A stretch of 64,000 bases of DNA from Gemmatimonadetes bacterium T265 (GTDB lineage: Bacteria; Gemmatimonadota; Gemmatimonadetes; Gemmatimonadales; Gemmatimonadaceae), in NCBI GenBank assembly GCA_019973575.1, contig BPUI01000001.1, positions 1,872,342-1,936,341 on the forward strand. The letters are read 5' to 3'. How positions within the stretch are numbered: the first letter of the stretch is position 1; the number at the start of each line of letters is the position of its first letter. Positions 1 to 8,182 of this stretch are shown here, piece by piece. Position numbers and translations under genes: made by a program. The notes beneath the pieces were generated by a model, which searched no databases, was not told the DNA's origin, and worked only from the letters and a program-made list of their open reading frames with translations.

Positions 1-441
1 GAGCTCGCGATCACCGTCGGCTCCACACACCGCGACGAGCCCGAGACCTACGGCGTCTCGTACTTCTCGAGCAAGGGCCCCACCGGCGACGGGCGCCACA
101 AACCGGACCTGGTCGCACCCGGCGAAAAAATCCTCTCCTGCGCCTCGGCCGCCAAGCGTGCCGCGCTCGCCCCGCAGCTCGCCGACGCGCTCGCCGCGAT
201 CAGCGCCGAGGGCGGCGACCCCGCCGCCGCCGGCGTCTACGTCGCCGACAGCGGGACCAGCATGGCCGCGCCCCACGTCTCGGGCGCGATCGCGGCCTTC
301 CTCTCCGTCCGCCCCGAGTTCGTCGGCCGTCCGCACGACGTCAAGCAGGTCTTCCTCGACGCCGCCGTCGACCTCCGCCGCGACCCGTACTTCCAGGGCC
401 GCGGCCTCGTCGACGTCATGGGCGCGATCCAGGCCGTCTGA
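1..441 (+). CDS. Subtilisin-like S8 serine peptidase, C-terminal part
   Basis: An open frame enters from the left edge and stops with TGA. The visible 146 residues match the end of an S8 (subtilase) catalytic domain. They include a KPDLVAPG stretch and the catalytic-serine motif GTSMAAPH (serine codon at 259-261), followed by the usual helix and a final short segment. The Asp and His of the catalytic triad must lie upstream, outside the window. Such enzymes are usually secreted or cell-envelope proteases, but the N-terminus and any signal peptide are not visible. The next gene starts 20 bp downstream in the same direction, so the two may be co-transcribed. The family assignment is firm; the substrate is unknown. 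Confidence 0.9.
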   Translation, partial: ELAITVGSTHRDEPETYGVSYFSSKGPTGDGRHKPDLVAPGEKILSCASAAKRAALAPQLADALAAISAEGGDPAAAGVYVADSGTSMAAPHVSGAIAAFLSVRPEFVGRPHDVKQVFLDAAVDLRRDPYFQGRGLVDVMGAIQAV

Positions 442-461
442 GCGCCGCGCGCCCCGTCCCC

Positions 462-1802
462 GTGCCCGACCTGAGCGGACTCCCCTACGCCGAGATCGCC
501 TTCGACCACGACGGCACGCCCGTCGACCCCGGCCAGGTCGACGACGCGCTCGACGCGGCCGCGGCGCCTAACAGCCCGGCCGACGACGTCGTCGTCGTGT
601 CCCACGGCTGGAACGACAGCGCGGACGAGGCGCGCGCCCTCTACGCGGGGTTCGGCGCCAACTTCGCCCCGGCGCTCACCGCGAACGGCGTCCTCCCCGG
701 CCGCCGGGTCGTCGTCGTCGGCCTGCTCTGGCCCTCGAAAGAGTTCGCCGACCCGCGCCTCGTCCCCACCGACGCCGTCATCCACGGCCAGCTCGACCGC
801 GTCGAAGCGCTCTCCGGCGCGGACCTCTCGCTCGCCCGCGCGCAGGTGCCCCGGCTTCGCGCGAGTCCGGCCGCCCGGCGTGCCTTCATCGACGACGTGC
901 TCGCCATCTTGCCGCCCACGGCCACGCAGGAGGAGGCGCAGCCGGCGCACGTCGTCCAAGTCTCCGGCGACCCTCAGTTCCTCGAACGACTCGGCACGCC
1001 GCTCGTCGCGCCCCCCGCGGCGCCGCGGGGCGGCGCCGCCGACGCGATCGGCGACCGCCCGATCGACGACCGTCAGTCGCCCGCGCCCGACCTCCCGCCG
1101 GGCGCGGCCCTGGGGATCGGTGGCTGGCTCGCCGGGGTCGAAGTGGGCGCGGTCAGCCTGCTCAACTACACCACCTACTACCTGATGAAGGACCGCGCCG
1201 CCCGCGTCGGCCGCGCCGGGCTCGCGCCCGTGCTCGCGCGCCTGCGCGCCGCGCTGCCTAACACTGCCACGCACCTCGTCGGCCACAGCTTCGGCGCGCG
1301 GCTCGTGACGGCGGCCGCGGCCGACGCGGCGGTCGACGCCGTCGACTCGCTCTCGCTCCTCCAGGCCGCCTTCTCCCACTACGCGTTCGCGCGCGGCTGG
1401 GACGACGGCGCCACGCGCGACGGCTTCTTCCGCGCCGTGGTCGCCGCCCCCGCGCCGCGCGTCCGCGGCCCCACCCTCGTCACCTTCACGCGCAACGACC
1501 ACGCGGTCGGCGTCGCCTACGCGATCGCCTCGCGCGTCGCCGGCCAGATCGCGAGCGCCGTCGGCGACGCGCACGACCCCTACGGCGCCCTCGGCGCCAA
1601 CGGGGCGCAGAAGACGCCCGAGGCGACCGTCCTGCGCCTGATCGCCGACGGCGCGCCCTACGCCTTCGCGCCGGGCGCCGTCTACAACCTCGACGGCAAC
1701 GGCACGCCCGGCGACCCCGGCGTCATCACCGGCCACACCGACGTGCGCCGCCCCGAGGTCGCGCACGCGGTGGCCGAGGCGGTGCGCGCCGCGGCCCGTT
1801 AG
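462..1802 (+). CDS. Alpha/beta-hydrolase-like serine hydrolase
   Basis: This 446-residue protein has a GTG start. An early beta strand ends in VVVVSHGW (residues 43-50, typical of the oxyanion-loop region). The nucleophile elbow is GHSFG with Ser276, followed by a small-residue helix. These are hallmarks of lipase/esterase-type alpha/beta hydrolases. A candidate acid/His region lies towards the C-terminus (FTRNDHAVG), but I cannot assign the triad with certainty. No signal peptide is evident, so it is probably cytoplasmic. It follows the S8 peptidase gene by 20 bp, suggesting one operon. Its end faces the GGDEF-EAL gene 13 bp away. The substrate cannot be deduced. Confidence 0.75.
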   Translation: MPDLSGLPYAEIAFDHDGTPVDPGQVDDALDAAAAPNSPADDVVVVSHGWNDSADEARALYAGFGANFAPALTANGVLPGRRVVVVGLLWPSKEFADPRLVPTDAVIHGQLDRVEALSGADLSLARAQVPRLRASPAARRAFIDDVLAILPPTATQEEAQPAHVVQVSGDPQFLERLGTPLVAPPAAPRGGAADAIGDRPIDDRQSPAPDLPPGAALGIGGWLAGVEVGAVSLLNYTTYYLMKDRAARVGRAGLAPVLARLRAALPNTATHLVGHSFGARLVTAAAADAAVDAVDSLSLLQAAFSHYAFARGWDDGATRDGFFRAVVAAPAPRVRGPTLVTFTRNDHAVGVAYAIASRVAGQIASAVGDAHDPYGALGANGAQKTPEATVLRLIADGAPYAFAPGAVYNLDGNGTPGDPGVITGHTDVRRPEVAHAVAEAVRAAAR

Positions 1803-1815
1803 CCGTTAGGCAACG

Positions 1816-3564
1816 TTAAACGCGGCCCGCCGCCGCGGCCGGCGCCGCGAGCGCTTCCGCGGCCGACGCGGTCCCCGGCCGCCCGAAGAGGTAGCCCTGC
1901 GCGAGGTCGCACCCGAGCGCCCGCAGCGTCGCGTGCTGCGCCGCCGTCTCCACGCCCTCGGCCACCGTCTGCAGCCCGAGCGCGGCCGCCATCTGCACCA
2001 CCGCCCGCACCAGCCCCGACGCCTGCGCCCCCGCCGCCCCGCCGAGCGCCAGCCCGTCGACGAAGCTCTTGTCGATCTTGAGCGCGGCGAGCGGGAACCG
2101 CTGCAGGTACGACAGCGACGAGTAGCCCGTCCCGAAGTCGTCGATCGCGAGCTGCACGCCCAACGCCGTGAGCGCGTTCAGCGTCGCCAGCACGCGCGCC
2201 GGGTCGCGCATCGCGACGCTCTCGGTGATCTCGAGCGTGAGGGTCGACGGGTCGGCCCCCGTCTCCTCCAGCACCGCGCGCACGGTCTCGACCAGTGTGC
2301 CGCGCTCGATCTGCCGCCCCGAGACGTTCACCGTGACGCCGATCGGCGCCGCGCCGGTCTGGCGCGCCGCGTCGGCCCACGCGCGCAGCTGTCGGCACCC
2401 GGCGCGCAGCATCACCGTCCCCAGCTCCTCGATCAGCCCGGTCTCCTCGGCGACCGGGATGAACACGCCCGGCGACACGGAGCCCCGCGTCGGGTGCTGC
2501 CAGCGCGCGAGCGCCTCGACCTTCACCGCCGCCCCGCTCGCGGCGTCGACGATCGGCTGGTAGACCGCGTACACCGCCCCGCCGTCCGCGTCGCCGCGCA
2601 GCGCGGCCCGCAGGTCGCTCGCGACCTCGAGCCGCTCGCGGGCCGCCGCCTGCATCCCCGCGTCGTAGACCGCGTGCCGCCCCTTGCCTAACGTCTTCGC
2701 GCGGTACATCGCGAGGTCCGCGTTCCGCAGCAGCTCGGCCGGCGTCGCCGCCCCGTCCCAGTGCGCGATCCCGACGCTCGCGACCATCGTGATCGAGCGG
2801 CCGTCGAGCACGAGCGGGTCGCCCAGCGCGGCGAAGATCCGCTCCACCACGACCGCGGCGTCGTCCGGCGAGGTCAGCGCGTCGAGTAGCACCGCGAACT
2901 CGTCCCCGCCGAGCCGCGCCGGGAGGTCCGCGCCGCGCGTCGCCCGCCGCAGCCGCGCCCCCATCGCCGCGAGCACCTGGTCGCCCGCCGCGTGCCCGAG
3001 TCCGTCGTTGACGAGCTTGAAGTCGTCGAGGTCGAGGAACACCATCGCGACCCCCGACGGCCGCTCGGCGCGGCGGCACGCGCGCGCGGCCGCCTCGAGC
3101 AGCTGCGTGCGACTCGCCAGCCCCGTGAGCGGGTCGGTGAAGACGCGCGCCTGCAGCTGCTCCTCGATCACTTGGTAGACCGTCACGTCGCGCGCGATCC
3201 CCTGCAGCCCGACGATCTGCTCCCCGACCGTCACCGGCACGAGCGTCACGTACGCGATGCTCACCGTGTCGTCCGGCCCGACGAACTCGGCCTGCCACGA
3301 CTGCGCGCGCCCCATCGACGCGAGCGCCCACGCCTGCTCCGCCGACGCGCGGTGCCCCGGCAGCACGAGCGACGCCAGCGACTCCCCGACGAGCGCCGCG
3401 CTCGGGCGCCCGACGAAGTGCGCGAACGCGCGGTTGCTCTCACGGATCGTCCCCGACCGGTCGAGCGTGAACGTCGGCTCCGGGTGCGAGTCGAGTAGCG
3501 CGCGGTAGAGGAGGGCCGCCTCAGGGGTCGCGGCCGCCGGCGCGCCGAGCGAGGTGTACGGCAC
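1816..3564 (-). CDS. PAS-GGDEF-EAL cyclic-di-GMP turnover protein
   Basis: This 582-residue soluble protein has a PAS domain (about residues 18-125), a GGDEF diguanylate cyclase domain (about 130-300) and an EAL phosphodiesterase domain (about 325-570). The GGDEF motif is exact at 219-223. An RxxD inhibitory I-site (R210, D213) lies the canonical five residues upstream. The EAL triplet is at 350-352, followed by ITES, DDFGTGYSSL and KID segments that hold metal-binding residues in active EAL domains. Both activities are therefore plausible, with the PAS domain as the switch. No membrane segment is seen. Its start lies only 10 bp downstream of the PYP-like gene, so the two are very likely co-transcribed and may form a light-to-c-di-GMP pathway (inference). 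Confidence 0.95.
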   Translation of the reverse strand: MPYTSLGAPAAATPEAALLYRALLDSHPEPTFTLDRSGTIRESNRAFAHFVGRPSAALVGESLASLVLPGHRASAEQAWALASMGRAQSWQAEFVGPDDTVSIAYVTLVPVTVGEQIVGLQGIARDVTVYQVIEEQLQARVFTDPLTGLASRTQLLEAAARACRRAERPSGVAMVFLDLDDFKLVNDGLGHAAGDQVLAAMGARLRRATRGADLPARLGGDEFAVLLDALTSPDDAAVVVERIFAALGDPLVLDGRSITMVASVGIAHWDGAATPAELLRNADLAMYRAKTLGKGRHAVYDAGMQAAARERLEVASDLRAALRGDADGGAVYAVYQPIVDAASGAAVKVEALARWQHPTRGSVSPGVFIPVAEETGLIEELGTVMLRAGCRQLRAWADAARQTGAAPIGVTVNVSGRQIERGTLVETVRAVLEETGADPSTLTLEITESVAMRDPARVLATLNALTALGVQLAIDDFGTGYSSLSYLQRFPLAALKIDKSFVDGLALGGAAGAQASGLVRAVVQMAAALGLQTVAEGVETAAQHATLRALGCDLAQGYLFGRPGTASAAEALAAPAAAAGRV

Positions 3565-3574
3565 GGGGCGCTCC

Positions 3575-3997
3575 TCAGCCAGGCAGGCCCGCGGCCTCGG
3601 CGTCGCCCGACTCGCTCAGGTCGACGACCTTCACCCACACCGAGCGCGTCGCCTTCGAGTAGAACAGGTGGATGCGCACGTCCTTCGGCGGGCGGAACGC
3701 GAAGCGGAAGTTGAACACCGCGTCGAGCTGCCGCGCGCGCACGCCGTCCTGAAAGCGGCCGAGGAACTCCCCGACCTGCGTGCACGGCGCGACCTCGCGG
3801 AAGAAGTTCCGCCCGACGGTCTCGCCCGCCGACAGCCCGCTCAGGCGCGCCTCCGCGCTGCTGTAGCGCAGGACCGTGCCCCGCGAGTCGAGTTGGATCA
3901 TGCCGTACGGCAGCGCGTCGAGCTCCGCGGAGCTGAGCGCGTCGGCGGCGTAGACCACGTGGTCGAGGCCGCGCTCGGGAGAGGTGTGGGTCGCCAT
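3575..3997 (-). CDS. Photoactive yellow protein-like PAS sensor
   Basis: This 140-residue single PAS domain resembles photoactive yellow protein (PYP, about 125 residues) along its length. The segments YGMIQLDSRG, NFFREVAPCT and WVKVVDL align with PYP without gaps in the core. With an offset of three, the chromophore cysteine Cys69 of the Halorhodospira protein corresponds to Cys72 here, Tyr42 to Tyr45 and Glu46 to Glu49. Thr50 becomes Ser53 and Arg52 becomes Leu55. PYP binds p-coumaric acid through that cysteine and responds to blue light. Genes for making and activating the chromophore (tyrosine ammonia lyase, p-coumaryl ligase) are not in this window. The ATG at 3997 gives the family's length. 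The gene runs straight into the PAS-GGDEF-EAL gene. Homology is firm; photochemistry is inferred. Confidence 0.88.
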   Translation of the reverse strand: MATHTSPERGLDHVVYAADALSSAELDALPYGMIQLDSRGTVLRYSSAEARLSGLSAGETVGRNFFREVAPCTQVGEFLGRFQDGVRARQLDAVFNFRFAFRPPKDVRIHLFYSKATRSVWVKVVDLSESGDAEAAGLPG

Positions 3998-4025
3998 GTC
4001 TCGCAGGGACGCGGGACCGGGCCCG

Positions 4026-4050
4026 ATGTCACCGCAGGATGTACCGCAGG
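4026..4050. repeat. Tandem imperfect direct repeat upstream of the PYP-like gene
   Basis: Two adjacent copies, ATGTCACCGCAGG (4026-4038) and ATGTACCGCAGG (4039-4050), differ by one inserted base. They begin 29 bp upstream of the PYP-like start codon, in the short gap after the ABC permease gene. The position would suit a regulator-binding site or a relic of slippage; no regulator is known. Confidence 0.5.
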
Positions 4051-4053
4051 GAG

Positions 4054-5871
4054 TCACGCCGCCGACTCGGGGGGGTCGGTGCGGTCGAACACGCGGCCGA
4101 GCCAACGGACGACCGGCCAGAGCACGGCCACGGCGCCGAGCGTGAAGAGGACGGCCGGCGGTACGGCGATCCACGGCCCGAGTCGCGCCGCGCTCGTCCG
4201 TTGCAGCGCCCACGCGATGCCGACGGCGACTCCCGCCGGCACGGCGAGCAGCACCGCCGACGTGGCGAGCGTGAGCGCCGATCCGACGAGGTTCTGCCCC
4301 GTCGCCTCGATGCCGCGCGCCGCCGCGCCCGGCGCCCGCGTCCACGCGGGGAAGAGCAGCGCCATTCCGTTCTGGACCGTGAGCGTCGCCGCGTTCAGCC
4401 CCGGCAGGGCGAGGGCGAGGGCGAGCGCGTACACCAGCCGCTCGCCCACGGTCAGGCCGAGTCCGTCGCGCGACCCGGCGGCCGCGGCGAGCAGGAAGAG
4501 CAGCGCCGCCACCTGCACCGCCGTGAGCGCGAGCACCGACGCGCCGATCTCCGCAGCGACGAGCGTGCGCCCGGCAAGCGGGACCGCCTTGAGGAAGGGC
4601 AGGTGCGGCAGGTCGTGCCGCAGGTCGTAGCGCACCCAGAGCGGCCCCGCCGCGACGAGCAGCGCCCCCCACGTCGCCGCGACGAGCGTCGCCAGCTCGG
4701 CGAAGCGCGGACTGCGCGCCGCGAGGACGAGGGTGCCCGCGGCCGCGACGCCGAGCACGGTGAGGATGCGCACGAGCGCCGTCGCGCGCGTGAACGCGAG
4801 CCAGTTCTTCCAGACGAGCGCCACCGCCGGCGCCCCGCCGGGCGCGAGTGGGATCGCGCGCCGGGCGGCGGCGCCCGGCGCCCGGGTGCGCGCCCGCGCG
4901 CGCGCCCGGCGCCGCGCCGCGCCCGCGTCGAGCGCCGCCTCCGTGATTCGCGCGTCGACGCGCACCACCCACGCGTAGTGCGCGACGACGAGCAGCACCG
5001 CGGCCGGGAGCGTCGCGGCCCACGCCCGCCGCGCGGCCCCGGCGCCGAACGCCGCCGCGCCATACGCGCCCGCGCTCGGTCCGCCTAACGCGAAGAACGG
5101 CCCGAGCAGCGCGCGCGTCGGCCAGAGCGCCCACCGCGCGGGCGTCCGGTCGAGCGCCGCGCCGAGCGCGGTCCCGAACACGAACGGCCCGGCGTCCCAC
5201 GCCGCCGCGAGCGCGCCCGCGCGCGGCGCGAGCGTGAAGGCGACCGCGCCGCCCAACGCCGCGAGGACCAGCGCGGGCGCCCAGCGCGCCGCGCGCGCCG
5301 GCGCCGCGCCGTCGCCGGCCGGCGCCGTGACGAGCGCGGCGGCCAGCCGGTGCAGCTGCAGCGTCGAGAGCAGCAGCCAGACCGCGAGCGCCCGCGCCCA
5401 CGCCCCCGCGTGCCCCGCGCCGCCGCGCAGCAGCACCGTAAAGAGCACCGTGTTGAACAGCACCGCGAGCTGCGCCCGCCACAGCTTCCAGTGCACCAGC
5501 CCGCGGCGCGAGACCGGGGCGGGGAAGAGCAGGTGCTCCTCCGCCGGCGTGAACGCGAGCACCGCCGACGCCGCCGTCCCGCCGCGCGCGAGCCACCAGA
5601 ACGCGGGCAGGCCTAACACGACGAGCGCGGCCACCGGCAGCGCCCACCCCGCGCCCGAGAGCAGCGCCCCCGCCGCGGGGCGCGCCGCCGGCCGGAACAG
5701 GAACCACCACATGTACGCCGCGCCCGCCGCCCCCGCGACGAGCGCCCGCGGCGAGCGCAGCCGCCGGAGCTGCACCACGACTCGGTTCTTGAGCGACGCG
5801 GCCGTGAGGTACGCGACCGCGCGGAGCGGCGCCCCCGCACCCGCCCCGCCACCGTCCACACCGCCGGTCAC
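4054..5871 (-). CDS. ABC exporter membrane subunit
   Basis: This polytopic membrane protein of about 605 residues is rich in hydrophobic segments (for example residues near LVAGAAGAAYMWWFLF, LPVAALVVLGLPAFWWL and the C-terminal block). It resembles the putative ABC-exporter permease family (ABC_export type). I chose the GTG at 5871 because it forms a GTGA overlap with the stop of the upstream ATPase gene, a classic translational-coupling arrangement; the frame stays open further upstream but inside that gene. It should pair with the ATPase at 5868-6629. Substrate unknown. The PYP-like gene begins 56 bp after its stop, so some co-transcription is possible. Confidence 0.75.
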   Translation of the reverse strand: MTGGVDGGGAGAGAPLRAVAYLTAASLKNRVVVQLRRLRSPRALVAGAAGAAYMWWFLFRPAARPAAGALLSGAGWALPVAALVVLGLPAFWWLARGGTAASAVLAFTPAEEHLLFPAPVSRRGLVHWKLWRAQLAVLFNTVLFTVLLRGGAGHAGAWARALAVWLLLSTLQLHRLAAALVTAPAGDGAAPARAARWAPALVLAALGGAVAFTLAPRAGALAAAWDAGPFVFGTALGAALDRTPARWALWPTRALLGPFFALGGPSAGAYGAAAFGAGAARRAWAATLPAAVLLVVAHYAWVVRVDARITEAALDAGAARRRARARARTRAPGAAARRAIPLAPGGAPAVALVWKNWLAFTRATALVRILTVLGVAAAGTLVLAARSPRFAELATLVAATWGALLVAAGPLWVRYDLRHDLPHLPFLKAVPLAGRTLVAAEIGASVLALTAVQVAALLFLLAAAAGSRDGLGLTVGERLVYALALALALPGLNAATLTVQNGMALLFPAWTRAPGAAARGIEATGQNLVGSALTLATSAVLLAVPAGVAVGIAWALQRTSAARLGPWIAVPPAVLFTLGAVAVLWPVVRWLGRVFDRTDPPESAA

Positions 5872-6629
5872 ACTACCCCGGCCGCCCCCGGCGCCGCCCC
5901 CGACGTGAGCGCCTCGAACACCTCCTCGAGCGAGCGTCCGGCGAGGTCGGGCCGCTCCGCGACGAGGTCGGCGAGCGCGCCCTGCGCCGCCACCGCCCCG
6001 CGGTGCAGCACCACGACCCGCGTGCAGAGCTCCTCCACCAGGTGCAGCAGGTGCGACGAGAGCACCACCGCCGCCCCCGCCGCCGCCCGCGCGGCGATCG
6101 TCGCCTTCATCCGCCGCATGCCTAACGGGTCCAGCCCCGTCAGCGGCTCGTCGAGCAGCAGCAGCCGCGGGTCGTGCAGCAGCGCGCACGCGATCGCGAG
6201 CTTCTGCCGCATCCCGCGCGACAGCTCGCCCGGCAGCGCCCCCCGCTTGTCCCCGAGCTCCAGCTCGCCCAGCAGCGCGGGCGCGCGCGCCGCGGCGTCG
6301 CGCACCCCGTACAGCCGCGCCACGAACCGCAGGTGCTCGTCCACCGTCAGGTAGTCGAACAGGTGCGGCTCGTCGGGCACGAAGGCGAGCGCGCGCTTCG
6401 CCGCGACCGGGTCGCGCGCCACGTCCACCCCCGCCACGTACACGCCCCCCGCGCTCGGGCTGAGGATCCCCGCCGCGCAGCGGAGCGTCGTCGTCTTGCC
6501 AGCGCCGTTCGGACCCACGAGTCCGACGATCTCCCCGGCCGCGACCGCGAACGAGACGCCGCGCACGGCCAGGTGGCCGTCGTAGCGCTTGCGCAGGTCG
6601 CGGAGCTCGAGCACGGTGTCGGGCGGCAC
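5868..6629 (-). CDS. ABC transporter ATP-binding protein
   Basis: This ATPase of about 253 residues has all core motifs: Walker A GPNGAGKT at residues 39-46, a signature in LSRGMRQKLAIA (degenerate LSGGQ) and Walker B LLLLDEP followed by the D-loop and a switch His (SSHLLH). It is typical of CcmA/NatA-like ATPases of two-component exporters. The GTG start at 6629 places the first strand where expected, and the frame is open further upstream without family similarity. It overlaps the permease gene by 4 bp. The 147-bp gap to the divergent EAL-HDOD gene should contain its promoter. Confidence 0.92.
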   Translation of the reverse strand: MPPDTVLELRDLRKRYDGHLAVRGVSFAVAAGEIVGLVGPNGAGKTTTLRCAAGILSPSAGGVYVAGVDVARDPVAAKRALAFVPDEPHLFDYLTVDEHLRFVARLYGVRDAAARAPALLGELELGDKRGALPGELSRGMRQKLAIACALLHDPRLLLLDEPLTGLDPLGMRRMKATIAARAAAGAAVVLSSHLLHLVEELCTRVVVLHRGAVAAQGALADLVAERPDLAGRSLEEVFEALTSGAAPGAAGVV

Positions 6630-6776
6630 GTAGCACAACGTAACCGCCCGGCCGGCCGCGCTCCGGACGCAGTCCAGGCGCGCCGCCCGCCGGGTGCCCG
6701 GGGGCGTGCCGTTACGCCCCCTGGCTCGTCCCAAAGCGGCATTCCCCCCTCCGCCCGCCGCCTCCCCCCCGCGCCA

Positions 6777-8126
6777 ATGCGCACCCTGTTCCGCCGCGCC
6801 GCGCCCGCCGCCCCCGCCGTCGTCCCCGCGCCGCCCGCGGCGCCCGCCCACACTGCGGCCGCGGACGGCGTGGGAGGGATCCACGACGTCTTCGTCGCGC
6901 GCCAGCCCATCTTCGGCGAAGACGACCGGCTGTTCGCGTACGAGCTGCTCTACCGCAGCAACGCGGTCCAGACGTTCGCCGACGGCGTGTCGCAGGACCA
7001 GATGTGCACCGACACGGTGCTGCACACGCTCATGACGATCGGGCTCGCGCCCCTCACCGGCGGCACGCTCGCCTTCGTCAACCTCACGCGCGAGTTCCTC
7101 CTCAACCGGCTCTACGAACTGTTCGAGCCGAGCACCGTGATGATCGAGCTGCTCGAGACCGTGGAGCCCGACGACGAGGTCGTCCGCGCGTGCGAGCGCC
7201 TCGTGTCGAGCGGGTACTCGCTCGCGCTCGATGACTTCGTCAACCGGCCCGCGTACGAGCCCCTGCTCAAGCTTGCGAGCGTCGTGAAGATCGACGTGCT
7301 CGGCAAGAGCGAGGCGGAGCTCAAGCGCACGGCCGACGAGCTGCGCCCCTACGGCGTCCGCCTCCTCGCCGAACGCGTCGAGACCTCCGAGGTCCGGGAC
7401 AGCTGCCGGCGGCTCGGCTACACGCTCTTCCAGGGCTACTTCTACAGCCGCCCGCAAGTCGTCTCCCACCGCGAACTCGGCGTCGAGCACTCGACGCTCG
7501 TACGCCTGATGAACATGCTCGATGACCCGGCTGCCGCGGACGCCGACATCGAACAGGCATTCAAGGGCGACCCGTCGCTCTCCTACAAGCTGCTCCGCAT
7601 CGCCAACTCCGCGGCGTTCTCGGGGCGCGAGGTGTCGTCGATCGGGTTCGCCCTGCGGATGGTCGGGCGCAAGCCGCTGCACCGCTGGCTCACCCTCCTC
7701 TTCGTGTCGAGCATGGCCGCACGCAGCGGCATTTCGCGCGAGCTGGTGCTGGCCGCACTCGCCCGCGGCCGCCTTTCCGAACTCGTCGGCGAGCGCGGCG
7801 CGCAGGCGCGCGGCCTGCGCGCGAGCATGGTTGCGACCGGGCCGCTCTTCCTCACCGGCCTCTTCTCGCTCCTCGACGTGCTGCTCCGCATGCCGATGGA
7901 CGGGGTGCTCGCGCGGCTCGCGATCTCGGCCGAGGTCAAGGCCGCGCTGCTCACCCGCTCCGGGCCGTACGCGGCGACCCTCGCGCTCGTCGAGGCGCAG
8001 GAGCGCGGCGACTGGGACGCGGTGGGCGACGCGGCGGCGGCGGTCGGCGTCGCGCCGTCTGTGGTCAGCAGCGACTACACCACGGCCCTCGGCTGGGCGC
8101 GCGACCGGCTCGCGAGCGCGGCGTAG
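6777..8126 (+). CDS. EAL-HDOD domain signalling protein (YuxH-like)
   Basis: This 449-residue protein has an Ala/Pro-rich leader (1-35), an EAL-like domain (about 38-245) and an HDOD domain (about 250-445). The EAL triplet region reads YELLYRS, as in the YuxH/CdgJ-type subgroup, and key metal ligands look incomplete. It is therefore more likely a c-di-GMP-related or protein-binding regulator than an active phosphodiesterase. The HDOD part (LMNMLDD through the helical C-terminus) is a metal-free HD-related fold used in regulation of motility and other behaviours. The start is the ATG at 6777; the frame is open upstream but without similarity. The gene diverges from the ABC exporter operon. Confidence 0.88.
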   Translation: MRTLFRRAAPAAPAVVPAPPAAPAHTAAADGVGGIHDVFVARQPIFGEDDRLFAYELLYRSNAVQTFADGVSQDQMCTDTVLHTLMTIGLAPLTGGTLAFVNLTREFLLNRLYELFEPSTVMIELLETVEPDDEVVRACERLVSSGYSLALDDFVNRPAYEPLLKLASVVKIDVLGKSEAELKRTADELRPYGVRLLAERVETSEVRDSCRRLGYTLFQGYFYSRPQVVSHRELGVEHSTLVRLMNMLDDPAAADADIEQAFKGDPSLSYKLLRIANSAAFSGREVSSIGFALRMVGRKPLHRWLTLLFVSSMAARSGISRELVLAALARGRLSELVGERGAQARGLRASMVATGPLFLTGLFSLLDVLLRMPMDGVLARLAISAEVKAALLTRSGPYAATLALVEAQERGDWDAVGDAAAAVGVAPSVVSSDYTTALGWARDRLASAA

Positions 8127-8182
8127 CCGTCCCGCTACGGTCGTGCGGCCGCGGGCCCGCGACCGCCGCCGCGGTACGCCCC

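Noticed and set aside
237-1766. 509-codon open frame opposite the serine hydrolase gene
   Set aside because: It is an antisense shadow typical of high-G+C DNA. Its translation is Arg/Gly/Val-rich with no motif, while the plus strand encodes a clear hydrolase.
3575-5710. 711-codon frame continuing upstream of the PYP-like gene
   Set aside because: The part above 3997 is a shadow of the ABC permease gene and has no similarity to any domain. The PYP length and alignment require the ATG at 3997.
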